Assembly: GCA_037446115.1 (NCBI GenBank)
Contig: JBBIJF010000020.1
Coordinates: 13,247-77,246, forward strand
Direction: 5' to 3'
Origin: JANWXD01 sp037446115
GTDB lineage: Bacteria > Acidobacteriota > Terriglobia > Bryobacterales > Bryobacteraceae
Length of the DNA stretch: 64,000 bases
Below, piece after piece: positions 48,560 through 57,278 of this stretch. The first letter of the stretch is position 1. Each line of letters opens with the position of its first letter. The notes beneath the pieces were generated by a model. That model was not told the origin of the DNA. It saw nothing but the letters and a program-made list of their open reading frames with translations, and made no database searches. Both the position numbers and the translations under genes were made by a program.

Positions 48560-49732
48560 CTATTTTTTCCTCGTCTTCTTCTTTTGCGCTTCCGGGTTCA
48601 CGTATTGCGTCTGGACGGCTTGCTCGATGGTCGCCAGCATGCCCCGGGCCGATTCGGCGAAGGGGCCGTTCGGATCCAGCTGGAGATACTTCTCGAGAGC
48701 CTCCTTGGTGCCCGGCGGCGGCACGACGCGTCCGTCCGGCGCAAGCGTGGCTTTCCCGAACAGATAGACCGCGTACTGATAGTAGGCGTTGGCGTAGTTG
48801 GGATCGACTTCGATCGCCTTCTTGAAGGCCTCTCCGGCGGGCTCCAGTTGTCCGATATTCACCAGCACGGCGCCCAGGTTGTAGTAGAACTGGCCGGCGC
48901 GCGAGGGGTCCAGTTGCGCCGCCTTGACCAGTTCCGCCTGGGCCTCGTCAAACTTACGCGCCTTGGCCAGCGCGAGCGCATAGTTGTTGTGGTAGGAGGC
49001 GTCATTGGGGCTCAGTTCCATCGCTTTTTGATAGGCTTCGAAGGCCTTCTGCATCACCGCTTCCATTTCGGCGCCGGTTTTTGTACCGGCCAGCCCCACA
49101 TAGGCTTCGGCGAGATTGCCCCAGACGACGTGCTGCTTGGGATCGATTTCCGCCGCTTTGACGAACGAATCCACAGCCTGCTGCCACTGTTTGGCCTGGA
49201 GTGCCGCCATGCCCGCGTTGAAGGCGTCATTGAGCGCCTTGTTGCGCGCCAGTTGAGCCTGGCGCTCTTTCATGGCGCGCTCCAGAGCCGCTTTCTGCTC
49301 GGGGCTGAGCTCCCGCGCCTGCTCCTGGGTCAGCGTGCCGGCTTCCGCGGCGCGCGCCAGGGCCTGCTGGCGCTCCTTGAGTTCCTTCAGATTGAAGTTG
49401 ATGGTCACCGGTTCGCCCAGGCGGGTGCGAACGTTGTCCACGGCGTCCACGTCCCGTCCGTTCACCTCCAGCACCACCCGGTAGACGCCGAGGGGCAGAC
49501 CCGCGTGGATGTACTCGCCTTTCTTGTTTGACTTGGTCTTGTAATTGCCCCGGATATCTTTGCGTTCGATCTTGATGATCGCGTTTTGCAGCGGCGCCCC
49601 GTCTTCACCGATGACTTTGCCCTCGAGCTGGGAAACCTGGGCTCGGGCATTCCCGGAATAGAGCGTGGTGAACAGCGCAACGGCGGGCAGCGCCGCTGAC
49701 AGAAAGCTCCGTGTTGCTCGTGTTCTGACCAT
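48560..49732 (-). CDS. Exported TPR protein with N-terminal carboxypeptidase-like regulatory domain
   Basis: 390 residues. Signal peptide (about 1-31) followed by a prealbumin-like regulatory domain (LEGKVIGEDGAPLQNAIIKIERKD, GEYIHAGLPLGVYRVVLEVNGRD). A lysine/glutamate-rich helix follows, then about five TPR units (AFEAYQKAMELSPNDASYHNNYALALAKARKFDEA, AAQLDPSRAGQFYYNLGAVLVNIGQL, YANAYYQYAVYLF). It ends in a basic tail KKKTRKK. A periplasmic protein-interaction scaffold is the likely role. It is downstream of argS on the same strand. Confidence 0.85.
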   Translation of the reverse strand: MVRTRATRSFLSAALPAVALFTTLYSGNARAQVSQLEGKVIGEDGAPLQNAIIKIERKDIRGNYKTKSNKKGEYIHAGLPLGVYRVVLEVNGRDVDAVDNVRTRLGEPVTINFNLKELKERQQALARAAEAGTLTQEQARELSPEQKAALERAMKERQAQLARNKALNDAFNAGMAALQAKQWQQAVDSFVKAAEIDPKQHVVWGNLAEAYVGLAGTKTGAEMEAVMQKAFEAYQKAMELSPNDASYHNNYALALAKARKFDEAQAELVKAAQLDPSRAGQFYYNLGAVLVNIGQLEPAGEAFKKAIEVDPNYANAYYQYAVYLFGKATLAPDGRVVPPPGTKEALEKYLQLDPNGPFAESARGMLATIEQAVQTQYVNPEAQKKKTRKK

Positions 49733-49806
49733 ATTCGAGATCTCCGGCTCCGTTTTCGGGGATTTCTCCCCCCAGCATACTACAAACCCGGATCCACCTC
49801 TGCGCG

Positions 49807-51762
49807 CTACATGTACTCCGGCACGGGGATGCCCAGGATGTCCAGCGTGCGCGCCAGCTGGGAGCGGAAGTACTCGGTGAGCCAGAGCAGAAAGGTGCGG
49901 CGCTCGCGGTCGGGTTCGTGTAGCACCGGATAGGTGTGGTAGAAGTTGTTGAACGCCTGCGCGAGCTGGAAGGCGTACTTGGCCACGTGCGCCGGCTCGC
50001 CGGACTCCACAGCCCGCTCGAGAGCGCTGTCCGCTTTGGAGATGGTCAGCACCAGCTGCCAGAAGTCTTCTTCGGCCAGCTGGCGGGCCATCGAGGCTTC
50101 ATCCAGAACGGCGGCGAAATCCGGGAGCCGCTCGCCCCGGCTCTCCAGCTTCCGGAGGATGTTGCGTGCGCGCACGGCGGCGTACTGCACGTACGGCCCG
50201 GTCTCGCCTTCGAAACTGAGGGCTTCCTGGAGATCGAAGGCGATCACGGAAGTACGCGTGTACTTCAGCATGAAATAGCGCAACGCTCCGACAGCGATCT
50301 GTTCGGCCACGCGCGCCCGCTCTTCGGCCGGCGCTTCGGGGTGCCGCTCATCCACCTCGCACCGCGCCCGCTCGATGAGTTTGTCAATCAGATCATCGGC
50401 TTTGACCCCGAGGCCCTTCCGGCCGGAGACTTCCACATACGCCCGCTTGCGGTCCTCTTCCGACAGCGGGATCCCCAACTCGGCGCAGGTGCGCGGCGAG
50501 AGCGCCACGATTTCATAGGCGAAGTGCACAGACCGCCGGGCCTGCTCCTCGAATCCCAGGGCGCGCAAGCCAGCCGCCACCACCTCCTGCAGATACGACT
50601 GGCGCGAGTCAATGACGTTATAGACCCACTCGCCGCCGCCGAAGGAGGGTGCCGGCTCCTCTGAGGGCCGGTCGCTGGTGACCCACAGTTTGCGGCCGTC
50701 CGGATAGGTCAGCAGCGGGCGGTAGTAAAAATCCTTTCCGAGAAGCCCGAACTTCCAAAGCTGATAGGCGATGTCCTTGCCGACATAGGTCACGGTGCCG
50801 TCGGAGCGGACGATGATCTTGCCCTCGTCTTCCCCGGCCGTTTCCGAAAACGCAGCCGCGGGCATCACCCAGCAGCCTGCGTTCTTGCCCTCGGTCTCAA
50901 AGACGATGGCGCCTCGCTGCTTGAGCAGTTCAAAGGCGGCGGCCCAGAATTTCAGGTGCAGGATCTCGCTTTCCCGCGGCAGCACGTCGTATTCGATGCC
51001 CAGGCGGAGCATGGTGCGAAGGTGAGCGTGCATGACGGCATCCGCCACCAGATGGCCCAGTTCCGCCAGCACTCCTTGGCCGGCTTCGATGGCGTGGAGC
51101 GTCTGCTGGCGCCACTTGAGGGCCTCTGGGTTGCCCTGAAAGTGCGCAGAGATGCGTGCGTACAGGTCCCAGCAGTAGTAGTCGAAGCGGTCGGTGGCGG
51201 CAATGAGCGCGGCCACCTGCTCCGGCGTCTTCTGCTCCAGGAAGTGCAGTCCCGCCACGACGTCGGCCACCTGCACGCCGGTGTTGTCAATATAGTTCTG
51301 GACTTCCACCCGGCGGCCGAGCGCGCGCAGCATCCGCACGAAGGTGTCCCCGAGCACGGCGTTGCGCAGGTGACCGATGTGCGCCGCCTTGTTGGGATTG
51401 ATATTAGTGTGCTCGACGATGATCTTGCCCCTCGCCGCCTCGGTTTCCTCCGCCGCCGGGAGAGCCGCCACGAGCGCGCGGCCGTACCAGCCGCGATCGA
51501 AGCGCACGTTGATGTAGCCGTTGCCCGCCGGCTCATAGCGCGCCACGCCGGGCACAGAGGGAAGCTCCCGGGCCAGTTCCGCGGCGATGGCGCCCGGCGC
51601 TTTGCGCCACTGCCGGGCCAGGTGAAAGGCGATGGGCAGAGCCACCTCGCCGAAGGCGGGCTGCCGGGGCTGCTCCAGCACGATGGGGATTTCCAGCCCG
51701 TGGCGCTCCTTCAGGTGTGCGGAGACACTCCGCGCCAGTTGTTTCTCGATACGGTGAAACAC
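49807..51762 (-). CDS. argS: Arginine-tRNA ligase
   Basis: 651 residues, class I synthetase. The HIGH motif is in HTNINPNKAAHIGHLRNAVLGD and the KMSK counterpart in SGRKGLGVKADDLI. The N-terminal Add1 domain and the C-terminal anticodon-binding helical bundle (LAQAFNNFYHTYPVLHEPD, ending FRSQLARTLDILGIPVPEYM) are present. It charges tRNA-Arg. The length is a little above the usual 550-600 residues, with an insert between the two halves. A TPR gene follows 74 bases downstream. Confidence 0.96.
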   Translation of the reverse strand: MFHRIEKQLARSVSAHLKERHGLEIPIVLEQPRQPAFGEVALPIAFHLARQWRKAPGAIAAELARELPSVPGVARYEPAGNGYINVRFDRGWYGRALVAALPAAEETEAARGKIIVEHTNINPNKAAHIGHLRNAVLGDTFVRMLRALGRRVEVQNYIDNTGVQVADVVAGLHFLEQKTPEQVAALIAATDRFDYYCWDLYARISAHFQGNPEALKWRQQTLHAIEAGQGVLAELGHLVADAVMHAHLRTMLRLGIEYDVLPRESEILHLKFWAAAFELLKQRGAIVFETEGKNAGCWVMPAAAFSETAGEDEGKIIVRSDGTVTYVGKDIAYQLWKFGLLGKDFYYRPLLTYPDGRKLWVTSDRPSEEPAPSFGGGEWVYNVIDSRQSYLQEVVAAGLRALGFEEQARRSVHFAYEIVALSPRTCAELGIPLSEEDRKRAYVEVSGRKGLGVKADDLIDKLIERARCEVDERHPEAPAEERARVAEQIAVGALRYFMLKYTRTSVIAFDLQEALSFEGETGPYVQYAAVRARNILRKLESRGERLPDFAAVLDEASMARQLAEEDFWQLVLTISKADSALERAVESGEPAHVAKYAFQLAQAFNNFYHTYPVLHEPDRERRTFLLWLTEYFRSQLARTLDILGIPVPEYM

Positions 51763-51834
51763 GGAATCACGAGTATAGCAGCGATCTGTTTCGGTGGATG
51801 TCCGCGCGCTCCCGCAACGCGTGCCGGTGACGCT

Positions 51835-52839
51835 TCACCGGTACGTCATGCGCTCCAACTCTTCCGGATACCGGTCCCCTTGCACCGGGATTTTGGAGGC
51901 CGCCTCTTCGATCTCGCGGACATCGTCCGGCGTCAGCTCGAGGGCCGCCGCGCCGAGGTTCTCTTCCAGTCGCTCCAGCCTCCGCGTGCCCGGGATCGGC
52001 ACGATCCAGGGCTTGCGGGCGAGCAACCATGCCAGTGCGACCTGGGCAGGCGTGGCCTGCTTTCGCGCGGCGACGGCGCGCAACAGGTCCACCAGAGCCT
52101 GATTCGCCTTGCGCGCTTCGGCCGTGAAGCGCGGCACGACGTTGCGGAAGTCGGATTTATCGAACGTCGTGTGCTCATCAATCTTGCCGGTGAGGAATCC
52201 TTTGCCGAGGGGGCTGTACGCCACGAAACCGATTCCCAGCTCCTCTAGCGCGGGCAACACTTCGGCCTCCGGACGCCGCCACCACAACGAGTATTCGCTC
52301 TGCACGGCAGTGACGGGCTGGACCGCATGGGCACGGCGGATCGTTTGCACTCCGGCCTCGGAAAGGCCGAAGTGCCTGACCTTTCCTTGCCGAATCAGAT
52401 CGCTTACCGCCCCGGCGACGTCTTCGATGGGGACCTGCGGGTCCACGCGGTGCTGGTAGAACAGGTCAATCGTCTCCACTCTCAGCCGCCGGAGGCAGCC
52501 GTCGGCTACCTGCCGGATGTGCTCGGGCCGGCTGTCCAGTCCAATCCAGGTGCGCTGCCCCGTGGGGTCGAGCTTGAATCCGAACTTGGTGGCGATCACG
52601 ACCTGGCCGCGGAAGGGGGCCAAGGCTTCGCCCACCAGCTCTTCGTTGGTGTACGGCCCGTAGACTTCGGCGGTGTCGAAAAATGTGACACCACGTTCCA
52701 CCGCTGCCCGAATCAGCGCGATGGCTTCGCCTTTGTCCATCGGCGTCCCATAACCGAAGCTCATGCCCATGCAGCCGAGCCCGATCGCAGAAACTTCCAG
52801 GCCGCTTTTCCCCAGTTGACGCTTCTGCAGGTAGTTCAT
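51835..52839 (-). CDS. Aldo/keto reductase
   Basis: 334 residues from ATG 52839 (GAGG six bases upstream; an ATG at 52851 overlaps the previous stop). The NADPH-binding TIM barrel is clear: LGKSGLEVSAIGLGCMGMSFGYG, FFDTAEVYGPYTNEELVGEAL with catalytic Asp and Tyr, the Lys in VIATKFGF, the His in DLFYQHRVD, and PIPGTRRLERLEENLGAA at the cofactor end. It reduces small aldehydes or ketones. It follows the AIR synthase-like gene with tight spacing and may be co-translated. Confidence 0.92.
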   Translation of the reverse strand: MNYLQKRQLGKSGLEVSAIGLGCMGMSFGYGTPMDKGEAIALIRAAVERGVTFFDTAEVYGPYTNEELVGEALAPFRGQVVIATKFGFKLDPTGQRTWIGLDSRPEHIRQVADGCLRRLRVETIDLFYQHRVDPQVPIEDVAGAVSDLIRQGKVRHFGLSEAGVQTIRRAHAVQPVTAVQSEYSLWWRRPEAEVLPALEELGIGFVAYSPLGKGFLTGKIDEHTTFDKSDFRNVVPRFTAEARKANQALVDLLRAVAARKQATPAQVALAWLLARKPWIVPIPGTRRLERLEENLGAAALELTPDDVREIEEAASKIPVQGDRYPEELERMTYR

Positions 52840-52847
52840 GGGAGTCC

Positions 52848-53867
52848 TCATCTTAAGTTTTCCAAAACACGCACCAGTTCGTCACGATCGAAACGGGGAA
52901 GCGGCACAGCGCGGCTTCCGCCGATCAGCGTGCGGCCGGCCGCCGCCTCGACGGCGTCTGCGATATGCGCGGCTGGGATGTCCGCGGCCCGGAGCCGGTC
53001 CAACACCGCTGCCGCATCGGCGGGATCCACCGCGATCAGCAACGAGCCGGAAGCCAGCAGGCCGAGAGGATCGAGGCCGAGGGCTTGGCAGATTTGCCGG
53101 CAGGCGGCCAACACCGGAATGGCCTCCCGGCGGACCCTCAGCCCGATGCCCGCCGCATCCGCCATCTCGTGCAGGGCTGTCGCGAGCCCGCCTTCGGTCG
53201 GATCATGCATCGCATGGATCCGGGCGGCGGAACGGGCTGCACGTGCCGCGCCGAGAACGGAAATGCCGGGGCGGTCGAGCAGCGAGGCGGCGCAGGCCAC
53301 CGATTCTGCATCTACGCCGCGCGCCGACAGCGCCTCGGCGTGTTCCCGCGCCAGCAGCGCCGTGCCCTCGACCGCAATCGCGCCGGCCAAGAGAATGGCG
53401 TCGCCCACCCGGGCGCCCGCCGTGTGCACCATGCTCTCGCGAGGCACCGTCCCGAGCAGGCAGCCCACCAGAACCGGCCGGTCCAGACCGGCGGTCACTT
53501 CGGTGTGGCCGCCCACCAGCGCGACCTTGATTTCCTCGCACGCGCCGCGGAGTTCCTCAAAGAGCCTCTCGACCGCCTCCTCGGGCGTCCCCTCCGGCAG
53601 CAGCGCCGTCACCAGCAGCCAGCGCGGTTCGGCTCCGACCGCCGCCAGGTCGTTGCTGTTGACGGCCAGCAGATAGCGCGCGGCGTCCTGGCGGGCAAAG
53701 GTGATCGGATCCGTTTTGGCCACCAGCAGCTCCGGCCCGCCGACATCGATCACCGCAGCGTCTTCGCCGATTTGCGGACCCACAACCACGGAGGGATCGC
53801 TGCGCGGAACCATAGAAAGAAGCCGGGCGAGGAGCCCGGCGGGCAGTTTCCCCGGAGCCAGCGTCAC
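52848..53867 (-). CDS. AIR synthase-related protein (HypE/ThiL-like)
   Basis: 339 residues from GTG 53867, which overlaps the TGA of the upstream gene. The PurM-like fold has an N-terminal GEDAAVIDVGGPELLVAKTDPITFA segment, then DLAAVGAEPRWLLVTALLPEG and VGGHTEVTAGLDRPVLVG. It ends with a DPTEGGLATALHEMADAAGIG signature and ASGSLLIAVDP. HypE, ThiL and SelD share these features. The C-terminal Cys of HypE is not present, so hydrogenase maturation is unlikely. It probably uses ATP on an unknown small substrate. Confidence 0.82.
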   Translation of the reverse strand: MTLAPGKLPAGLLARLLSMVPRSDPSVVVGPQIGEDAAVIDVGGPELLVAKTDPITFARQDAARYLLAVNSNDLAAVGAEPRWLLVTALLPEGTPEEAVERLFEELRGACEEIKVALVGGHTEVTAGLDRPVLVGCLLGTVPRESMVHTAGARVGDAILLAGAIAVEGTALLAREHAEALSARGVDAESVACAASLLDRPGISVLGAARAARSAARIHAMHDPTEGGLATALHEMADAAGIGLRVRREAIPVLAACRQICQALGLDPLGLLASGSLLIAVDPADAAAVLDRLRAADIPAAHIADAVEAAAGRTLIGGSRAVPLPRFDRDELVRVLENLR

Positions 53868-54568
53868 ACGGATATTATTGGCCGAGCGGGAGTGCGGGCG
53901 ACGTCGAGGAGAGCGTGCCGGCGGGCGTCGGGCTCCAGACCTGGCACAACCGATCGCGTCGCCCGCGCCGTGTCCGCCGGCTCGTGTCGCGCTGTGCTGC
54001 GCCGCACTGGATCTGTGCCGGCCGCATGAAGCCACTCAATCAGCCACCGCCCGTCTCGCAACCGCAGGATACGCGCGACCTGGTTGGAGGCCGGATCCGC
54101 TCTCAGCCCCGACGGCGCCAACAAATCGGTGCCATCCGGCGGCGCCAGAGCGATCTCCCGAACCAAGGCTCCCCCCGTGTCAAAGACTCGCACCACGCGC
54201 GACTGCGTAAGAACATGGTACACAAGCCCGCCTTCCACCCACGCCGCATCGAGCGACAGCACGTAGAATTGCCCCGTCGCGTCCACCGCGATTCTTTCGG
54301 GCGAGCCTTCAAGATCCAGCACCACGGTCGCGTTGTGGCCTCCGGTCCGCTCGAAGACGAAAACGCCGCTCTTGGCTCCCGGGCCGGATTTCCAGAAGTC
54401 TTTGGCATAAGATCCCGCCCCAGAGAAGGATCCCAATTGCGATTGCGCCTCCTCAGAACACCATAACCAGTCGTATCCTGTCGCGTCGAGGGTGTGAGGG
54501 TAGCTGGGAGCGCACTCCCCTTCGTAACACCAACTTCGCGGAAACAACTCACCCCGGCAGCGTGCCAC
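53864..54568 (-). CDS. Hypothetical protein, possible beta-propeller fragment; start uncertain
   Basis: The frame ends at TGA 53864, overlapping the GTG of the AIR synthase-like gene. The middle reads like a sensor or beta-propeller blade set (GGHNATVVLDLEGSPERIAVDATGQFYVLSLDAAW, RVVRVFDTGGALVREIALAPPDG, LRLRDGRWLIEWLH). The upstream part is cysteine-rich (CYEGECAPSYPH) with less GC-rich third positions. A GTG at 54568 is my tentative start; an ATG at 54613 would overlap the divergent cbiM start. It may be a truncated remnant of a longer gene. Confidence 0.42.
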   Translation of the reverse strand: MARCRGELFPRSWCYEGECAPSYPHTLDATGYDWLWCSEEAQSQLGSFSGAGSYAKDFWKSGPGAKSGVFVFERTGGHNATVVLDLEGSPERIAVDATGQFYVLSLDAAWVEGGLVYHVLTQSRVVRVFDTGGALVREIALAPPDGTDLLAPSGLRADPASNQVARILRLRDGRWLIEWLHAAGTDPVRRSTARHEPADTARATRSVVPGLEPDARRHALLDVARTPARPIISV

Positions 54569-54607
54569 AGAAGCTAAATTCGTGCTACCGTAGGGAGTCG
54601 GGACACC

Positions 54608-55516
54608 ATGCATATTCCCGACGGCTTTCTTTCCGTCCCGGTCTGGGCCGGCCTGGCGGCGGTGAGTGTACCGCTGGTCGGCGTGGCGGCGCGAAAAGCG
54701 CAAGGCGAGATCCAGGAAAGCAGTGTTCCCCTGCTCGGAGTGATGGGAGCATTTGTCTTCGGCGCGCAGATGATCAACTTTCCGCTGGCGCCGGGCACGT
54801 CGGGACACCTGTTCGGAGGGGCGCTGCTGGCATGCACGCTCGGGCCGGCGGCGGCCGCGGTGGTCATGACAGCCATCCTGGCCGTGCAGGCGGTTGTGTT
54901 TCAGGACGGCGGCGTGCTGGCGCTCGGAGCCAACGTCTTTAATATGGCGCTGGCCGGAGTGGCGGCCGGCTATCTCCCCTACTGGGCTTGGGGGCGCGGC
55001 TCGAGGCCCGCGGCTGCCGTGGCTGTGGGCGGCTTCTTATCGGTCATCGCGAGTGCCTCTCTGGCTCTGGCGGAGCTCCGGCTGTCGGGGTTGCCCATCC
55101 CCGGCGCGGTACTCCCGTTGGCCTCCGGTCTGTTCGCCCTGAACGCGCTGGCGGAGGCGCTCATCACCTTCGTGGTGGTCGAGTCACTCGACCGGCTGCA
55201 TCCCGGCTGGATTCGCCGCATGCAGGCGCCCCGGCCCGCGGTCGCGAAGTTGTTTCTGGCAGCTTCGCTGTTGCTGGCGGTCTTGGGAGTGGCAGTGGCT
55301 TCCGCGGCGCCGGACGGACTGGAGCGGCTCGCCGAGGACCTCGGCATCGCTCATCGGGCGCGAGTGTTGTGGGAAACCCCGCTGGCCGACTACGAAGCCC
55401 GCTTCCTTTCCGGAGGCTGGGTCCGGCAGGCCGCGGCGGCACTGGCCGGGATCGGAATCACCTGCGCGGTTCTGGTTGCCACTGCCAAACTGCTCCAACG
55501 CCGCAGGAGCGTCTAG
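54608..55516 (+). CDS. cbiM: Cobalt ECF importer, CbiM fused to CbiN-like PDGLE domain
   Basis: 302 residues. N-terminal MHIPDGFLSVPVW is the CbiM/NikM signature, whose N-terminal Met-His coordinates Co(II) or Ni(II). Six or seven membrane spans include FVFGAQMINFPLAPGTSGHLFGGALLA. The C-terminal portion carries the PDGLE motif (APDGLERLAEDLG) and a final span, the CbiN-like domain, so M and N are fused. AGGGAG lies upstream. It is the metal-binding core of a cobalt transporter with CbiQ and CbiO directly downstream. Nickel is an alternative substrate. Confidence 0.93.
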   Translation: MHIPDGFLSVPVWAGLAAVSVPLVGVAARKAQGEIQESSVPLLGVMGAFVFGAQMINFPLAPGTSGHLFGGALLACTLGPAAAAVVMTAILAVQAVVFQDGGVLALGANVFNMALAGVAAGYLPYWAWGRGSRPAAAVAVGGFLSVIASASLALAELRLSGLPIPGAVLPLASGLFALNALAEALITFVVVESLDRLHPGWIRRMQAPRPAVAKLFLAASLLLAVLGVAVASAAPDGLERLAEDLGIAHRARVLWETPLADYEARFLSGGWVRQAAAALAGIGITCAVLVATAKLLQRRRSV

Positions 55517-56226
55517 TGCACCATTTGGTTTTGGACGAGTGGAGCCGGAAAAACAGCTGGATCCACGCCCGCGACCCGCGCGCCAAACTGGTTGCCGCCC
55601 TGGCCTTGGTGGTGGGAATCGGAACCTCTCCCGGAGCTCCAGCGCTGCGGTTCGGCGGCTATGCCCTGCTGCTCGGTGCAGCGGCCGCCTGCGCGGGTTT
55701 GCCTCTGGGGGGCACGCTGCTGCGCGCCTGCGTGGTGTTGCCCTTCGCGGCGGTCTTTGGCGCGATGGCTTGGGCGGCGGGGCATCCGGAGCAGGCCGTT
55801 GTCGTTCTGCTGAAGAGCTTTCTGTCGGCGTGGGTCATGGTGCTGCTGACCGCCACCACATCGCCGCCCGTTCTACTTCGCGCCATGGAGTCATTCGGCG
55901 TTCCCCATTTCCTGTTACTGGTGACCCACATACTCTACCGGTATCTGTTCGTAATTTCCGAACAGGCGCAGCACATGCGCTTTGCGGCAGCTTCGCGCGG
56001 AGGCGCCGGCTGGCGCTTGGGCCGAGGGGGTTGGCGAGCGGCCGCAGGCGCGGTCGCCACCTTGTTTGCGCGCTCCCACGCCCGCGCAGAAGCCGTTCAT
56101 CGGGCCATGCTCGCGCGGGGGTTCCGCGGAGATTTTGTGCTGCTATCGCCGCTCCGCTTCCGCGCCGCCGATGGGCTGTTTGCCGCCTGGGCTGTGGCCA
56201 CCGCCACCGCGCTGCGCATCCTGTGA
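55516..56226 (+). CDS. cbiQ: Cobalt ECF importer transmembrane protein CbiQ
   Basis: 236 residues. GTG 55516 overlaps the cbiM stop by one base (TAGTG). It starts VHHLVLDEWSRKNSWIHARDPRAKLVAALALVVG, with the typical hydrophobic spans, and the coupling helices with Ala-Arg-Gly signatures are present (RFAAASRGGAGW and VHRAMLARGFRGDF). CbiQ couples ATP hydrolysis by CbiO to CbiM. Sequence identity to the family is clear from these motifs. Confidence 0.92.
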   Translation: MHHLVLDEWSRKNSWIHARDPRAKLVAALALVVGIGTSPGAPALRFGGYALLLGAAAACAGLPLGGTLLRACVVLPFAAVFGAMAWAAGHPEQAVVVLLKSFLSAWVMVLLTATTSPPVLLRAMESFGVPHFLLLVTHILYRYLFVISEQAQHMRFAAASRGGAGWRLGRGGWRAAAGAVATLFARSHARAEAVHRAMLARGFRGDFVLLSPLRFRAADGLFAAWAVATATALRIL

Positions 56227-56239
56227 AGGCGACGAGGAC

Positions 56240-56947
56240 GTGGAACCGCTGATCGAAATTTCCGGGCTGCGCTTCCGCTACGAGGACGGCACGGAAGCCC
56301 TCGCGGGTGTGGAGTTCCGGCTGTACCCGGGAGAGAGCGTGGCCCTGCTGGGCCCGAACGGCTCCGGCAAGACCACCTTTGTGCTGCACCTGAACGGCCT
56401 GCTGCGGGGTGAGGGGCGGATCCGCGTCTGCGGACTGCCGCTCAGCCCCGACACCTTGCCGATCATCCGCCGCAAGGTGGGCATCCTGTTTCAGGATCCG
56501 GACGAGCAATTGTTCATGCCTACCGTACTCGAGGACGCAGCGTTCGGTCCCTTGAACCTCGGCCTGGATCCCTCAGAGGCCTGGCACGCGGCACGCGAGG
56601 CCCTGGCGCGCACGGGCATGGTGGCGGCCTGCGACCGTGCGCCTTACCACCTCAGCGCCGGAGAAAAGCGGCGGGCGGCACTCGCCGGTGTGCTGGCCAT
56701 GAACCCGGAGATCCTGGTGCTCGATGAACCGACGACCTTTCTGGACCCGCCGGGCAGGCGTGATCTGGCGGAGCTGCTCCGCGCGCTGCCGCAGGCCAAG
56801 ATCGTGGTCACACACGACACCGCCTTCGCCCGCGCGACCACCACTCGCGCCCTCTTCTTTGAGAAAGGCAGAATCGTGAGCGAGGGACCGACCGCCGAGC
56901 TCATCCGCCGCCTGGGCTGGGATGCAGGCCCGGCGCCCGCGGACTAG
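56240..56947 (+). CDS. cbiO: Cobalt ECF importer ATP-binding protein CbiO
   Basis: 235 residues from GTG 56240, 13 bases after cbiQ. Walker A GPNGSGKTT, Q-loop FQDPDEQLFMPTVLEDAAFGPLN, signature YHLSAGEKRRAALAGVLAM and Walker B ILVLDEPTTFLDP are all intact, with the switch His in VTHDT. The FQDPDxQ segment is typical of ECF-type ATPases. It powers CbiMNQ. A convergent small gene ends four bases inside its stop. Confidence 0.94.
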   Translation: MEPLIEISGLRFRYEDGTEALAGVEFRLYPGESVALLGPNGSGKTTFVLHLNGLLRGEGRIRVCGLPLSPDTLPIIRRKVGILFQDPDEQLFMPTVLEDAAFGPLNLGLDPSEAWHAAREALARTGMVAACDRAPYHLSAGEKRRAALAGVLAMNPEILVLDEPTTFLDPPGRRDLAELLRALPQAKIVVTHDTAFARATTTRALFFEKGRIVSEGPTAELIRRLGWDAGPAPAD

Positions 56948-57231
56948 GCTTCCTTGGCTTTCGCCATCGCGGCGCGCTGTTTACGGTACTCGGCCCAGCG
57001 GCGCTTTTGCGCCAAAGCGATGCGCCGCCGCGCCGCCGCACTGAGCTGGCGCCGCTTCGCCGGTTTTGCCACGGTCGCCAGAATCGGAGCCGCTACCCGA
57101 CCACGGCGGGCTCCCAGCATGGCGCGGATCTGCCGGATTTGTTCCTCGATCCTGTTGCGTTGCAGCTCCAACCCTTCCAGCGCTGCAACCAGGAAGGATC
57201 TATCTTGTAGCGTCTTGGCGACTTTGGGCAT
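56944..57231 (-). CDS. Small basic protein, possible nucleic-acid binding
   Basis: 95 residues starting with a helical region (DRSFLVAALEGLELQRNRIEEQIRQIRAML). A very basic C-terminal half follows, with the motif QLSAAARRRIALAQKRRWAEYRKQ. Arg/Lys-rich patterns of the type LSxxARxRIxxAQKxRW occur in small acidobacterial and other proteins of unknown role and suggest DNA or RNA contact. GAGGAGA lies upstream and a promoter with perfect TTGACA precedes it. It ends four bases inside the convergent cbiO stop. Confidence 0.75.
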   Translation of the reverse strand: MPKVAKTLQDRSFLVAALEGLELQRNRIEEQIRQIRAMLGARRGRVAAPILATVAKPAKRRQLSAAARRRIALAQKRRWAEYRKQRAAMAKAKEA

Positions 57232-57249
57232 TTTGTCTCCTCAAACAAC

Positions 57250-57278
57250 ATCATCTAACGAACGGCAAATTTTGTCAA
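57250..57278 (-). promoter_or_regulatory. Promoter of the small basic protein gene
   Basis: On the minus strand TTGACA (57278-57273) and GATGAT (57255-57250) are 17 bases apart; the -35 is consensus and the -10 moderate. The promoter overlaps the stop codon of dtd, so the small gene is transcribed on its own. Confidence 0.6.

Noticed and set aside
54400..54607. Cobalamin riboswitch before cbiM
   Set aside because: The short GC-rich leader contains no B12-box-like sequence on the plus strand that I could recognise.
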